Assembly: GCA_016713585.1 (NCBI GenBank)
Contig: JADJOV010000001.1
Coordinates: 1-64,000 of the forward strand
DNA from: Bdellovibrionales bacterium
Lineage (GTDB): Bacteria > Bdellovibrionota > Bdellovibrionia > Bdellovibrionales > Bdellovibrionaceae
Direction of reading: 5' to 3'
DNA: 64,000 nucleotides
Shown here: positions 19,701-28,088 of the stretch, in pieces
How positions within the stretch are numbered: position 1 is the stretch's first letter
Layout of the letters: the number at the start of each line of letters is the position of its first letter
Made by a program: the position numbers and the translations under genes
Notes under the pieces: model-generated
Told to the model about the DNA's origin: nothing
Database searches by the model: none
The model's input: only the letters and a program-made list of their open reading frames with translations

Positions 19701-20069
19701 TTAAGGCGCTTCCTCCATAAGGGTTAAAACATTGTCGTCCAAATCTTTGAGGTGTGCCAGCGTTCCGCCCCAGGGCTGCTTCTCCGGCCTACCTGAAAAC
19801 TCTACGCCCTTGGTTGTCAGCAGTTTGTACACTTGGTCTATGCTGTCAACCATCAGCGTGACTCCCACGAATCTACCCACCACTTTGGATCCCTGAATGG
19901 TGTGGTTTGGCTCGCATTGCTCTATCGCGAGACTGACTTCCACGCCTGACTTGAACTGCGCCCAATTCTTTTCGTCTGTATAATCGAGCTCCATTCCAAG
20001 CGTCTTAGTATAAAAGGCTAGGGCCTTTTGAAGATCCGTAACAAATATTCTTACAAAACCAATTTTCAT
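19701..20069 (-). CDS. VOC (glyoxalase/bleomycin-resistance-like) protein
   Basis: Start at 20069 (MKIGFVRIFVTDLQKALAFY) with GAGGAG six bases upstream. Two beta-alpha-beta-beta-beta halves are visible: one with YTKTLGMELDYTDEKNWAQF and an ESLAIEQ-like metal-ligand strand (VSLAIEQCE), the second with GVTLMVDSIDQVYKLLTTKG and PWGGTLAHLKDLDDNVLTLM. About 122 residues is a normal single-domain length. Its substrate is not predictable. The upstream region holds a truncated GyrI-like gene on the same strand. Confidence 0.85.
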   Translation of the reverse strand: MKIGFVRIFVTDLQKALAFYTKTLGMELDYTDEKNWAQFKSGVEVSLAIEQCEPNHTIQGSKVVGRFVGVTLMVDSIDQVYKLLTTKGVEFSGRPEKQPWGGTLAHLKDLDDNVLTLMEEAP

Positions 20070-20107
20070 AACCATCTCCTCTTTAGGCTCGTACCGGAAC
20101 GAGTAGA

Positions 20108-20320
20108 TCAAGGACCGTCCGAGACTTCAATTTTGCTTTCGGGAGTCCAGTTATTCCCAATCTTCCTATAGGTTGCCATGTAATCCACGACGTGGCAACA
20201 ATACAGGAACTTGGCGTAGGTTTGAGCTGGGATATTCAACTCCACCATTCCCCTCGTAATTTTGTCGTCGCCAGAAACTTCAACCGCCGTCATGGTCAGG
20301 CTTTGAGTCAAATTGGCGGA
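20108..20320 (-). pseudogene. Relic of a GyrI-like/AraC-effector-binding domain
   Basis: The minus strand reads SLTMTAVEVSGDDKITRGMV, ELNIPAQTYAKF, then DYMATYRKIGNNWTPESKIE and DGP. This follows the effector-binding fold (V-E-V-S, G-M-x-x-x-x-I-P-A-x-x-Y-A-x-F, W-x-P-E-S). Only about half the domain is left. Its 5' boundary meets the LysR fragment on the other strand at about 20320-20330. Compare the intact domain in the AraC gene at 25640. Confidence 0.5.
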
Positions 20321-20329
20321 GCAGGTCGG

Positions 20330-20926
20330 GAGCAACCAATTCACATTTCGATTGTTGGGCCCACCAGCGTAATGACATCTAGAATTGTCGATCTATGTTC
20401 CGATCTATACGATGACTGGCCGAATCTTTGTTTAAACCTGATTATGAGCGATACTGAAGACAGGCTTAATCTCGTTCGTTCGGGTAAGGCAGCACTGGCT
20501 ATTGTGCCACCAGAACAAGTTCCAAATGAAATGGATAGCAAAGTGCTAAGGGCTGAAAAGTATATTTTGGTGGCATCTCCCAAATGGAAGGGGCGAAGGC
20601 TAGTGGATATCTTGGAGAGCGAAAGAATCATTGATTTTGATGAGTCGGACCAAACATCGATCAATTATCTAAAAAAGTTTAGCCTGGTTTCAAAATTAAA
20701 AAGAACTCGTTTTTTTGCAAATAATAATGAGGCCATAATAAAGCTTTTCTCGCAAGGCGTTGGTTTTGGCACTCTGACTCAAGAAACTGCAAAACAACAT
20801 TTAGATTCTGGAGAGCTTATCCCGCTTAATGGTGGGGCGGTCATGGACGAGCCTCTTGCGTTAACCTGGTATCCAAGGCACGAAATGCCAGAATACTTCA
20901 GAGCTATTGTCGGCGCCGTCAAATGA
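20330..20926 (+). pseudogene. LysR-family regulator lacking its DNA-binding domain
   Basis: From 20330 the protein reads HISIVGPTSVMTSRIVDLC, LYDDWPNLCLNLIMSDTEDR, LVRSGKAALAIVPPEQVP and LRAEKYILVASPKWKGR, the type 1 periplasmic-binding-like effector domain of LysR regulators, of the ArgP/LysG kind by general look. It ends normally (MPEYFRAIVGAVK). The N-terminal helix-turn-helix is absent, and the upstream DNA encodes a GyrI-like fragment on the other strand, so the gene was cut by a rearrangement. It is probably non-functional as a regulator. Confidence 0.7.
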
Positions 20927-20938
20927 CCTCGTTGTTTT

Positions 20939-20966
20939 CACCTGCCGTCTTTCAGGTTCCAGCAGT
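20939..20966. repeat. 28-bp direct repeat, copy 1
   Basis: The 28 bases starting CACCTGCCGTCTTTCAGG recur without mismatch at 22623-22650. The copy lies 12 bases after the LysR stop and shortly before an IS1380 ghost. It may be an old element end or part of a duplicated segment. Confidence 0.75.
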
Positions 20967-20991
20967 CGAAAACAGTTGTGGGGGGGGACCT

Positions 20992-21074
20992 CCCAACAGG
21001 TTCGCTGAATACTTGTCGATCTGAAGTTCCTCGAAGATATCGAGACACTCCGCGGTCAACAGATGTCCCGCAGT
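20992..21074 (-). pseudogene. Ghost of a second IS1380-family transposase
   Basis: The minus strand encodes TAGHLLTAECLDIFEEL then QIDKYSANLLG. This aligns with residues of the transposase at 899-2568 (IAGHLLSAESVEYFEEL, QDDEYLTSLLG), with 17 of 28 identical. Nothing else of the gene remains. Confidence 0.75.
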
Positions 21075-21225
21075 CCCCCGTTGGTCAAGGGGCTCTAATG
21101 TTCGTTTTCATGTAAAATGTTCATTTTCTTCTTTTTTCTTCTTTTATCTTCTTTATCTTTTTCTAGAGGTACTATATCTTCCGCTCGCTTATTTAAAGAC
21201 GAACTTTCACTAAGGAGCAGGACCA

Positions 21226-22170
21226 ATGCTAAAAAAGGCTATACTTTCAATGCTAATTTCGATTTCTGCTTCTGCTCAGCAGAAGCAAGTAACTACAGCG
21301 CATGATTTTGTGGGGAATGATTCTGGGAGATCTTCTCTATCAGAGTTTTATTACCAACCAAGCGGAGATAGTGCAAAATTTAGTTTAACGCCTATTTTTT
21401 CTAACGCTAAATATGAGGGCAGCTTTAATGTTTCAAAACAAACGAAGTCAAAAAATTTAACTGAACAAAGGTTTGAATTTGCATTTAATGAAGGGTTAAG
21501 TCAGGACTTAGCATTAGCAGTACAAACTGATTTTGGAAACGTAAAATGGACCAATTCGTTTGAGGGCCAAAACCAGGATTTCAAAGCCTCAGGCTTATCA
21601 GATTTTCACTTTTCTTTGACTAAGACTGTATCTGACAGTGATCGCAATATTCAGATGGGTGGGATTTTATCCCTAAGCCCAGAAAAGTCTAAGTATGCTT
21701 ACGTCGATCAAGATGCCAACCGATTCTCGGGCGGCAATTCAATATCACCATTTGTTCGCCTTGAAACAGCAACATCATTCGGTGTTGCTGGCGGCGGATT
21801 AAGTTACACGTTAAAAGGAAAACGTGAATTTACAGGAAAACTCGATGAAGGTGGCACTGAAACTGGTGGCAATAAATTTGACTTCACCGTATTCATGGAA
21901 CTTTCAAAAGCAGTCAATTCTTGGGGAGCAGCTTTAAGCCTCAAGCAATTTGAAAGCAGAAAGTTTGAAGACAACGACGGCAGTAAAGATGACGATTCTT
22001 CAACTCAAAATGGTTCTTTAAATGTTTACGGCCATTTCCCCTTTGCAAATAAGATGGCTTTCAAGCCAGAGCTTGTCTATAGCACCCTACTAACGAAATC
22101 TGTAGACGGGTTTACCTACTCCGCCGCTGATTCTACGAGTTTGCAGCTTGGTCTAGAAGCGTTGTTCTAA
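21226..22170 (+). CDS. Outer-membrane beta-barrel protein
   Basis: The signal peptide MLKKAILSMLISISASA precedes QQKQVTTAHDF. The mature 297 residues consist of alternating amphipathic strands with aromatic girdles (KFSLTPIFSNAKYEGSFNVS, FEFAFNEGLSQDLALAVQTD, LNVYGHFPFANKMAFKPELV) and end with the C-terminal Phe (LQLGLEALF) typical of BAM substrates. It is probably a 12-14-stranded porin or transporter; the ligand is unknown. GGAGCAGGACC lies just upstream of the ATG. A rho-independent terminator follows at 22201, so it is monocistronic. Confidence 0.85.
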   Translation: MLKKAILSMLISISASAQQKQVTTAHDFVGNDSGRSSLSEFYYQPSGDSAKFSLTPIFSNAKYEGSFNVSKQTKSKNLTEQRFEFAFNEGLSQDLALAVQTDFGNVKWTNSFEGQNQDFKASGLSDFHFSLTKTVSDSDRNIQMGGILSLSPEKSKYAYVDQDANRFSGGNSISPFVRLETATSFGVAGGGLSYTLKGKREFTGKLDEGGTETGGNKFDFTVFMELSKAVNSWGAALSLKQFESRKFEDNDGSKDDDSSTQNGSLNVYGHFPFANKMAFKPELVYSTLLTKSVDGFTYSAADSTSLQLGLEALF

Positions 22171-22200
22171 TTTTTAGCTTTATTAAATGCTGAATCACTC

Positions 22201-22236
22201 AAAGCCTCTTCGGAAACGTAGGGGCTTTTTATTTTT
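22201..22236 (+). terminator. Rho-independent terminator after the outer-membrane protein
   Basis: Arms AAAGCCTC (22201-22208) and GGGGCTTT (22221-22228, one G-T pair) enclose a 12-base loop with CTTCGG, followed by a T-rich run to 22236. Confidence 0.85.
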
Positions 22237-22602
22237 GAGCCTCATATATTTCGCCAGATATCGGTGGTGTGCAGGCACCTATGGAGGTTGGAAACTTGTG
22301 AAGTGGATCAAAGGGCAATGAAATACCCACCTCTTGATAGGATGATAGGCAAGTCATGAAATTTTGCATGCTGTTTAATCCTGACCAATAGTGTTGGATT
22401 TTGCCTGAGGTTCGTCTGGATTTTTGGGTTCGGGAGTGCAAGGAGTTGAATATTTGAGATATTGTGTGTTAGATTGTCTTAACTCACCGATGAGGACAGA
22501 CCCCTCTGAGAGGTCAAAACGAACCGAAAGCGAGCAATCGCAGGTCTTAGTAGTTGTGAACGGATAACCCACCCGATAGTGGCAATCAAGTTCAAGGTTC
22601 AC
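22229..22602 (-). CDS. Unknown small protein, probably frameshifted
   Basis: Two overlapping minus-strand frames join near 22380: MNLELDCHYRVGYPFTTTKT, CDCSLSVRFDLSEGSVLIGE then MQNFMTCLSSYQEVGISLPF, HKFPTSIGACTPPISGEIY. The combined product of about 125 residues has several cysteines. I recognise no family and see no signal peptide. It could be the remnant of a secreted protein whose start is lost. Confidence 0.35.
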
Positions 22603-22622
22603 CTTGAAAAGCTGGATGGCAC

Positions 22623-22650
22623 CACCTGCCGTCTTTCAGGTTCCAGCAGT
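22623..22650. repeat. 28-bp direct repeat, copy 2
   Basis: Identical to 20939-20966. It ends 22 bases before the ATG of the aspartyl-tRNA synthetase gene, so it sits in that gene's leader. Confidence 0.75.
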
Positions 22651-22672
22651 TACAGACAGAAGAGAGTAGTTT

Positions 22673-23962
22673 ATGAAACGCACGTTTGTAGAACGCGCGG
22701 GAGACATGATTGGTAAAGAGATTCGTCTGGTCGGATGGGTCTTTCGCTATCGAGCCCTCGCTAAAACAGTATTCATTGTTCTCAGAGATTGCACTGGCAC
22801 AGTTCAAATTGTGGCTTCGCCCGAACAAGTTGCCAGTCTTGGTATAAAACTAGATGACGTCGTCGACATTCGTGGACGTGTTCGAGCAGAACCACGATCA
22901 AAATCAGGATTTGAAATTGATTTAATGGAAGCGATCATTACCAATGCCTCTTCACATGACCTGCCCTTCAATTCCTCGTCTGATATTTCTCAAGTTGGTA
23001 TTGAGGTGGTATTAGATCATCGACCCCTGAGCATTCGGACAGACTCCGTTCAAGAAATCTTTCAGGTCCAAGCATCGATTCTCGAGGGATTTAGGTCATA
23101 CTTAAGAAAAAATCGATTTACTGAGATTGTTACTTCAAAAATAGTTGCAAGCGGAACAGAGGGAGGCACCAACCTATTCCAGATTAAATACTTTGAAAGA
23201 ACTGCCTATCTTGCCCAAAGCCCTCAGTTTTATAAAGAACATGGAGTTGCAGCATTTGAGAGAGTATTTGAAACAGCACACGTCTATCGTGCGGAACCAC
23301 ACGCGACAAGCCGGCACTTGACCGAGTATTACTCTCTCGATTTGGAAATGGGGTTTATCGATGGCCCTGAAGATGTAATGACTCTTGAGCGCAACCTTCT
23401 TTCCGAAATATTTGAGGACCTAAATAAGAGGTTTGGCGATTCAATTAAAAAAAGATCAGGAGACTTTCTTCCGGACATGACAAAGACTCCAACTTGGGAG
23501 TTTGCTGAGTGTATGGAGCGTCTCAAGAAATCATTTGGACGAACGGATCTTGTCGACGACTTGGATCCCCAAGGAGAAAGACAGCTCTGTGAAATTGCTC
23601 AAAAAGAATTTGGGAACCCGAGCGTTTTTGTGATTGGCTTTCCGCTGAATGCACGCCCTTTCTACACCCACCCAAGGGGCGATAAGGGCGCCGCACAGAG
23701 CTTCGACCTGTTATTTCGAGGGCTCGAGATTACTACAGGTGGCCAGAGGTTGCATACTAGAGCTGCGTTGGAGCAGGCGTTAAGAGCCAAAGGTATGGAT
23801 CCAAAAGCATTCGAGGGGCACTTGAGAATGTTCGACCTAGGTATGCCTCCCCACGGAGGTCTTGCGATCGGGCTGGAGCGGTTAACAGGTCAAGTTCTCG
23901 GTCTCACCAATGTGCGGGAAGCAACCATGTATCCAAGAGACAGAAATAGAGTTGAACCATGA
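22673..23962 (+). CDS. aspS: Archaeal-type aspartyl-tRNA synthetase (possibly non-discriminating)
   Basis: Attaches Asp to tRNA-Asp; enzymes of this type often also charge tRNA-Asn when AsnRS is absent. The N-terminal OB-fold anticodon-binding domain covers residues 1-105 (GKEIRLVGWVFRYRALAKTV, FIVLRDCTGTVQIV). The class II core lacks the large bacterial insertion, so the total is 429 residues rather than about 590. Archaeal-type marks are TEGGTNLFQIKYFERTAYLA, QSPQFYKE, the motif 2 YRAEPHATSRHLTEYYSLDL, and motif 3 GGLAIGLERLTGQVLGLTN. It is followed by a threonyl-tRNA synthetase on the same strand, an unusual pairing. The 28-bp repeat lies in its leader. Confidence 0.9.
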   Translation: MKRTFVERAGDMIGKEIRLVGWVFRYRALAKTVFIVLRDCTGTVQIVASPEQVASLGIKLDDVVDIRGRVRAEPRSKSGFEIDLMEAIITNASSHDLPFNSSSDISQVGIEVVLDHRPLSIRTDSVQEIFQVQASILEGFRSYLRKNRFTEIVTSKIVASGTEGGTNLFQIKYFERTAYLAQSPQFYKEHGVAAFERVFETAHVYRAEPHATSRHLTEYYSLDLEMGFIDGPEDVMTLERNLLSEIFEDLNKRFGDSIKKRSGDFLPDMTKTPTWEFAECMERLKKSFGRTDLVDDLDPQGERQLCEIAQKEFGNPSVFVIGFPLNARPFYTHPRGDKGAAQSFDLLFRGLEITTGGQRLHTRAALEQALRAKGMDPKAFEGHLRMFDLGMPPHGGLAIGLERLTGQVLGLTNVREATMYPRDRNRVEP

Positions 23963-24303
23963 GTGATCTTCCAGCATGTTGAAACTTAGAGATTGATTTT
24001 CAATGCGGCAAACTCTCTTCGCATCACATGGTCATGCAGGGAGTTTCACTATCGTCCATTAGATAAACTTCTGAAGGTGATAAAAACATTCATCTTTAGT
24101 TTTTCAACTTTTGCCGATAAGATCCTTACATGGCTAAAGATGTGCTTCTTTTTTCTATTCTAGCTTTCACCACTGTTACCACCCCCAAGGGGTAAAATAC
24201 TTTTCTTTGCCCAATCGGGCAGACACTAACAATCTATCTAGTCACAACTAAAACCAATTCAGCAATCGACTTATCGTTGCCTGAACTTTTAAGGAGAATT
24301 TTT
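23963..24303 (+). other. Leader region between the two synthetase genes
   Basis: No gene seen. Two small hairpins stand close together: ACCCC/GGGGT (24181-24193) and TGCCC/GGGCA (24208-24221). The ThrRS ribosome binding site AAGGAG is at 24290-24295. No T-box signature was found. Confidence 0.4.
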
Positions 24304-25521
24304 ATGTCTTATCAATTAGATCATCGGCAACTTGCCGATGAAATGGAGATCTTTTTCTTTGACGAACAAATCGGGGCCGGCCTTCCGGTTTGGCTTCCCA
24401 ATGGCGTTGCAATCCGCGATGCACTTGAGAGCTTCATCAAACACCATGAGCGACGACAGGGCTATCAAAGGGTAAGCAGTCCTCATGTGGGTAAAGGAAG
24501 TCTTTTTGAGGCCTCGGGTCACCTCAAGTCTTTTGGGGACAATATGTTTCCGCCCATGAAGTGGCCAGACGAACCAGGCGACTATTATCTAAGGCCGATG
24601 AATTGCCCACATCATCACAAGGTTTTTTCGTCATCACAGCGAAGCTATCGGGAGTTACCGCTTAGAATCGCCGAGTACGGACAAGTTTATCGCTATGAGA
24701 ATAGTGGATCCTTGAGGGGCCTGATTCGCGCGCGGTGCTTATGCCAGAATGATGCCCACATCTATGTAAGCTCGTCAGAAGCAAAGAGCGAGATCGGTCG
24801 TGTTCTTGACCTTCACGAGTATTGCTATTCAGTTCTTGGTCTGAGTGGTTATCACTATCGCCTCTCAAAGCATGACTGTCAAAGACCTGATGACTTTGAC
24901 GGTTCAAGAGATGAGTGGTTGAAGTGTGAAGATCTTCTAAGGCAAGTGTTGATTGAAAAAAACTCCCCTTTGTTGAGGTCGATGGCGAGGCCGCGTTTTA
25001 TGGACCGAAGATCGACGTCCAAATGAAAGTTGGTCCTGCGGAAGAAGAATCGATAGCAAGTGTCCAGCTCGATTTCAATTCGGCGAAGAAATTTGATCTT
25101 AACTATATTGCGAGTTCTGGGGAGTTCGAGCGACCTTGGATCATTCACCGTGCACCACTGGGAAGTCACGAACGATTTGTGTCGCTACTTCTTGAGTTCT
25201 ATGATGGCCAGCTTCCCGGTTGGCTAAGTCCCGTTCAGCTTTATGTTCTGCCGATTAGTGAAGAGGGAATGCTCGCTGCTCAGAAGTTAGCGCAGGACCT
25301 AGTTGAAAAAAGGTGTTCGCGTAGTCGTTGATCGAAATTCTGGAAGTCTTTCAAAGCGGGTTTTGTTCGCACACCGGCTAAGGCCCTTCGCCAAAGTAGT
25401 AATAGGACAAAAGGAAGCACAGGATGGTCAGCTCGTACTCCAACTCCGAGATCGAAAAGTGAATTGCAGTATTGAGAATTTGGTCGAACAGATTCAGCCA
25501 ATGATTTCCGTGCCAGTCTAA
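24304..25521 (+). CDS. Short threonyl-tRNA synthetase without TGS and editing domains (two frameshifts)
   Basis: The start ATG 24304 follows AAGGAG. The catalytic core begins at once (MSYQLDHRQLADEMEIFFFD), so the roughly 240-residue TGS and editing region is absent. Zinc ligands are present: Cys in RPMNCPHH, His in CQNDAHIYV, and His in IIHRAPLGSHERFVSLLLE. The frame changes near 24970 (before EVDGEAAFYGPKIDVQMK) and near 25308 (A run before KKGVRVVVDRNS), leading into the anticodon-binding domain that ends LVEQIQPMISVPV. Both shifts look like single-base errors. Editing-free ThrRS forms are known as catalytic subunits or as resistance paralogues; which applies here is unknown. An ordinary thrS may lie elsewhere. 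Confidence 0.82.
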
Positions 25522-25553
25522 AAAAAGGAGGCCCCCAAGATATTCTGGGGCCT
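25521..25553. terminator. Terminator hairpin after the ThrRS gene
   Basis: Arms AGGCCCC (25529-25535) and GGGGCCT (25547-25553) with an 11-base loop directly after the stop codon. The A run is on the left, so the canonical T run exists only for minus-strand transcription; on the plus strand it would be a weak terminator or 3'-end stabiliser. Confidence 0.5.
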
Positions 25554-25639
25554 TACGCAGCCGGCTAGAAAATAAACACACAAAATATCAAAACTCCTGA
25601 CTCCACTTTGGCTAAACCAAGTGCTAAAGAGGAGCTTCA

Positions 25640-26557
25640 ATGAAACTGATGATAGATATTATAAACCATATCGAAGACAACCTTCACACTGAACTGACGG
25701 TAAGAAGTGTGTCTGAGTACTCGGGTTATTCGTCTCATCATTTTCAGAAGATGTTTGCGACGGTAACAGGGCTTAGTCTTGGGAGTTACATCCGAAGACG
25801 CAGGCTTACTAAGGCTGCTGCAAAGTTAAGAAGTTCCTCCGAACGAATCATAGAGATTGCGTTGGACTCAGGCTTTGAGTCACAGGAGTCATTCACTCGC
25901 GCGTTCAAGACTATGTCTGGGGTTAACCCAAAGGAGTATCGCAAGAGTGATTCTGACTTCGGGCTACGAAACCTGGAGGCCATAACAGCGGGTCTCGTCA
26001 GCCATCTGCGAAGGGGAGGAATAGACATGAAGCCAAGGTATGAAACTCGAGGTGACTTTTACGTCATCGGTGTTGGGAAGATTTTTGAGAGAGGGAAGAC
26101 CGAAGAGATCGGCGATCTTTTGTGGCCGAGACTGATAAAACGGTTTGACGAAATTTCTAATAAACAGGGCAAGGATGGGGACTTTTATGTCACCTATGGA
26201 ATTTGTAAGGAAATTTGGAAGGACAACCAGATTCAAGAGCATTTCAATTACTACGCTGGAGTTGAAGTTGAAAAGGGATCGGTTCCACCTCAGGGTATGG
26301 AATTGATATTCATTCCTGCGCAGAAGTACGCGGTATTTACTCATCGAGGTGGTCTCAAAAATTTGAGTCTGACAAATCAATATATCTGGGGGACATGGAT
26401 GCCACAAAGCGGTTATGAGTTGGCTCCTGCATCCGATCTTGAGATCTATCCGGCTGCTTTCGAGCCCGACAACAATGAAAGTGAAATGGAGTTGTGGATC
26501 CCGCTCACGAAAGTGCCAGATGTCTTGTTCAAAACCAAACCGGACGATAGTTTGTGA
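25640..26557 (+). CDS. AraC-family regulator with GyrI-like effector domain
   Basis: The start ATG 25640 follows AGGAGC. Residues 1-105 hold the two helix-turn-helices of AraC/SoxS/Rob (LTVRSVSEYSGYSSHHFQKM, IIEIALDSGFESQESFTRAF, then MSGVNPKEYR). Residues 130-300 are the Rob/GyrI effector-binding fold: YYAGVEVEKGSVPPQGMELI, IPAQKYAVFTHRGG, YIWGTWMPQSGYELA, and the closing MELWIPL. It is intact. Rob-like proteins activate stress or efflux genes on binding small hydrophobic ligands; the target genes are unknown. A decayed domain of the same fold lies at 20108-20320. Confidence 0.9.
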   Translation: MKLMIDIINHIEDNLHTELTVRSVSEYSGYSSHHFQKMFATVTGLSLGSYIRRRRLTKAAAKLRSSSERIIEIALDSGFESQESFTRAFKTMSGVNPKEYRKSDSDFGLRNLEAITAGLVSHLRRGGIDMKPRYETRGDFYVIGVGKIFERGKTEEIGDLLWPRLIKRFDEISNKQGKDGDFYVTYGICKEIWKDNQIQEHFNYYAGVEVEKGSVPPQGMELIFIPAQKYAVFTHRGGLKNLSLTNQYIWGTWMPQSGYELAPASDLEIYPAAFEPDNNESEMELWIPLTKVPDVLFKTKPDDSL

Positions 26558-26607
26558 TGAAGAGTCCTGAGCGAATTACAGAAGAAATCAGTTCGATTGC
26601 GGGTGTC

Positions 26608-27867
26608 TCATTTAGAATAATCAGTCCAATCATAGGCATTCGAAGATTCAATCTGCCAATCTTTGCTGAGCTTTGAACTTTGACCTTTTTTGTGCAAGTC
26701 TTTTTCAATCTGTTCACGTTCTCGATTTTTCAGTTTTGAAAATTTAATTTCGTATAGTGCTATGGAATTCTTGTCCTTCTTCTGAATACAATCAATCTCT
26801 AGGTCGCCCTGCCAATATCTTTGACCTTTGAGGGTCTTTCTGGCTTCATTTTCAAATACATGGCTTGCGAATAGTCTGAGAACTTCATTTTTTTCTGCCT
26901 CTGTCTTGTGCTGCCATTGAGTACGCAATCCGGAAAACACGGAATACCAAAAATTCAACATAGGATCCGATATTTTATAGAGGGTTTTTTTTGAGTCTTT
27001 TTCGGAAGCTCCAAAGGGAATTTGTCTTTCTATCAAAGATGTATCAATCAGTTGCGAAAACACTTTTGCAAGTGAATTTTGCTTGAGCCCAATTCGTGAA
27101 CTGATTTCACTTGGTTTGTGTGATCCTCGCCCGATGGCTTCGAGCACACTGAGAGGGGTAATTCCATCTACCTTTTCATCACTTAGAATTCGACGCGGCT
27201 CGTTTTCTAACAAAGCACCCCGGTCAAAATAAAGTAAATCCGCCAATTCAATGGGATGCATCGCCGAATTTACAGCTTCCCAATACTTGGGGAGCCCACC
27301 CACCATGGAGTACTTCACAAAATTCTCTATATCCGTTTTTTTTAGACTGCAAGCACTACAGAAATCGACATAAGTCATTGGTTCAATTTTAAGAACTCTA
27401 TGGGCCCGGCCGAAGAGGGGTTAACTGTGATTCAAAAAAATTGAATTCATCATCTTTTGGCTGGATCCGCTGATGATCCAGCCAATTTTTTTGTTTTTGC
27501 TATGATCCAGGAATCTTTGCATAATTGAAGGAAGTGTTGGATCTGATTCAACGAGATAGGGAAATTCATCTAGACAAAGAACAGCTTTTTTCTCAATACT
27601 TTTCTCGAGGAGCTCAAAAAACTGAATCCAGTTCTTAGGTTGAATTTGAGAGTTCAACAAAGGGCCCAAATCTTGGCAAAGCTGACTGATTTGGAGATGG
27701 GGCGAGCCCTCAATGGCTTGGCTGAAATGACCTTCCTTTGTAGTCATCCAATTGGTAATCAGACTGGTTTTGCCCACACGCCTTCTGCCGTAGACAACAA
27801 CTAATTGAGCGGGTTTAGCATAGGTGCTCAGTTCACCCATCTCCCAAATGCGATTTGTGAAATTCAT
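26608..27867 (-). CDS. AAA ATPase of the ATPase_2/DUF234 kind with an in-frame stop
   Basis: Start ATG 27867 with AAGGAG upstream. The protein opens MNFTNRIWEMGELSTYAKPA, with Walker A VVYGRRRVGKTSLITNW, Walker B KAVLCLDEFPYLVES and sensor GWIISGSSQKMMNSIF. At 27421-27423 a TAA interrupts the frame; the same frame continues with PLFGRAHRVLKIEPMTYVDF, the winged-helix part (HKPSEISSRIGLKQNSLAKV), and a nuclease-like end (DLEIDCIQKKDKNSIALYEI, KFSKLKN). A serine codon (TCA) there would restore it. Upstream are three tandem palindromic repeats, as with the ATPase at 13248, but of unrelated sequence. Its biological role is unknown. Confidence 0.8.
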
Positions 27868-27881
27868 AAATGCTCCTTGAT

Positions 27882-27926
27882 AAGGATTATCCGTGTCAAG
27901 GATTATCCGTGTCAAGGATTATCCTT
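27882..27926. promoter_or_regulatory. Three tandem 16-bp palindromic units upstream of the ATPase
   Basis: AAGGATTATCCGTGTC occurs at 27882-27897 and 27898-27913, then AAGGATTATCCTT at 27914-27926. Each contains GGAT-T-ATCC, and the last copy is a full palindrome. They end 15 bases from the start codon, inside the expected leader, so autoregulation is plausible. Confidence 0.75.
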
Positions 27927-27946
27927 GAAGTAAAGCGATCTCCTAG

Positions 27947-27984
27947 ACCAAACAATCTAAGGCAGCCAAAACCAGCTGGGTTTG
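27947..27984. repeat. 38-bp imperfect direct repeat, left copy
   Basis: 32 of 38 bases match 30621-30658. On the minus strand it encodes TQLVLAALDCLV, resembling AQMVLAALGCLV near the C-terminus of the FAD protein at 30578. The two copies flank the TIGR02147/ankyrin pair. Confidence 0.65.
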
Positions 27985-28025
27985 ATAGGGGCTGCCACTT
28001 GTGAATTATTTACATGGTGCACTCA

Positions 28026-28049
28026 TTTTGCACCAGATTTGGTGCAAAA
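28026..28049. promoter_or_regulatory. Palindromic operator candidate upstream of the TIGR02147 gene
   Basis: Perfect 10-bp arms TTTTGCACCA and TGGTGCAAAA around GATT, 40 bases before the ATG at 28089. An extra half-site GGTGCA lies at 28016-28021. It suits a dimeric helix-turn-helix regulator, possibly the downstream gene's own product. Confidence 0.6.
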
Positions 28050-28088
28050 ATTGTGGCGGCACCACGGCCCATCATGTATCTTGCACAT

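Noticed and set aside
23963..24303. T-box riboswitch in front of the ThrRS gene
   Set aside because: No AGGGUGG-type T-box sequence and no competing terminator stem; only two tiny hairpins.
28026..28049. Rho-independent terminator
   Set aside because: The stem lacks a GC-rich base and sits upstream of a plus-strand gene with no transcript expected to end there; an operator fits better.
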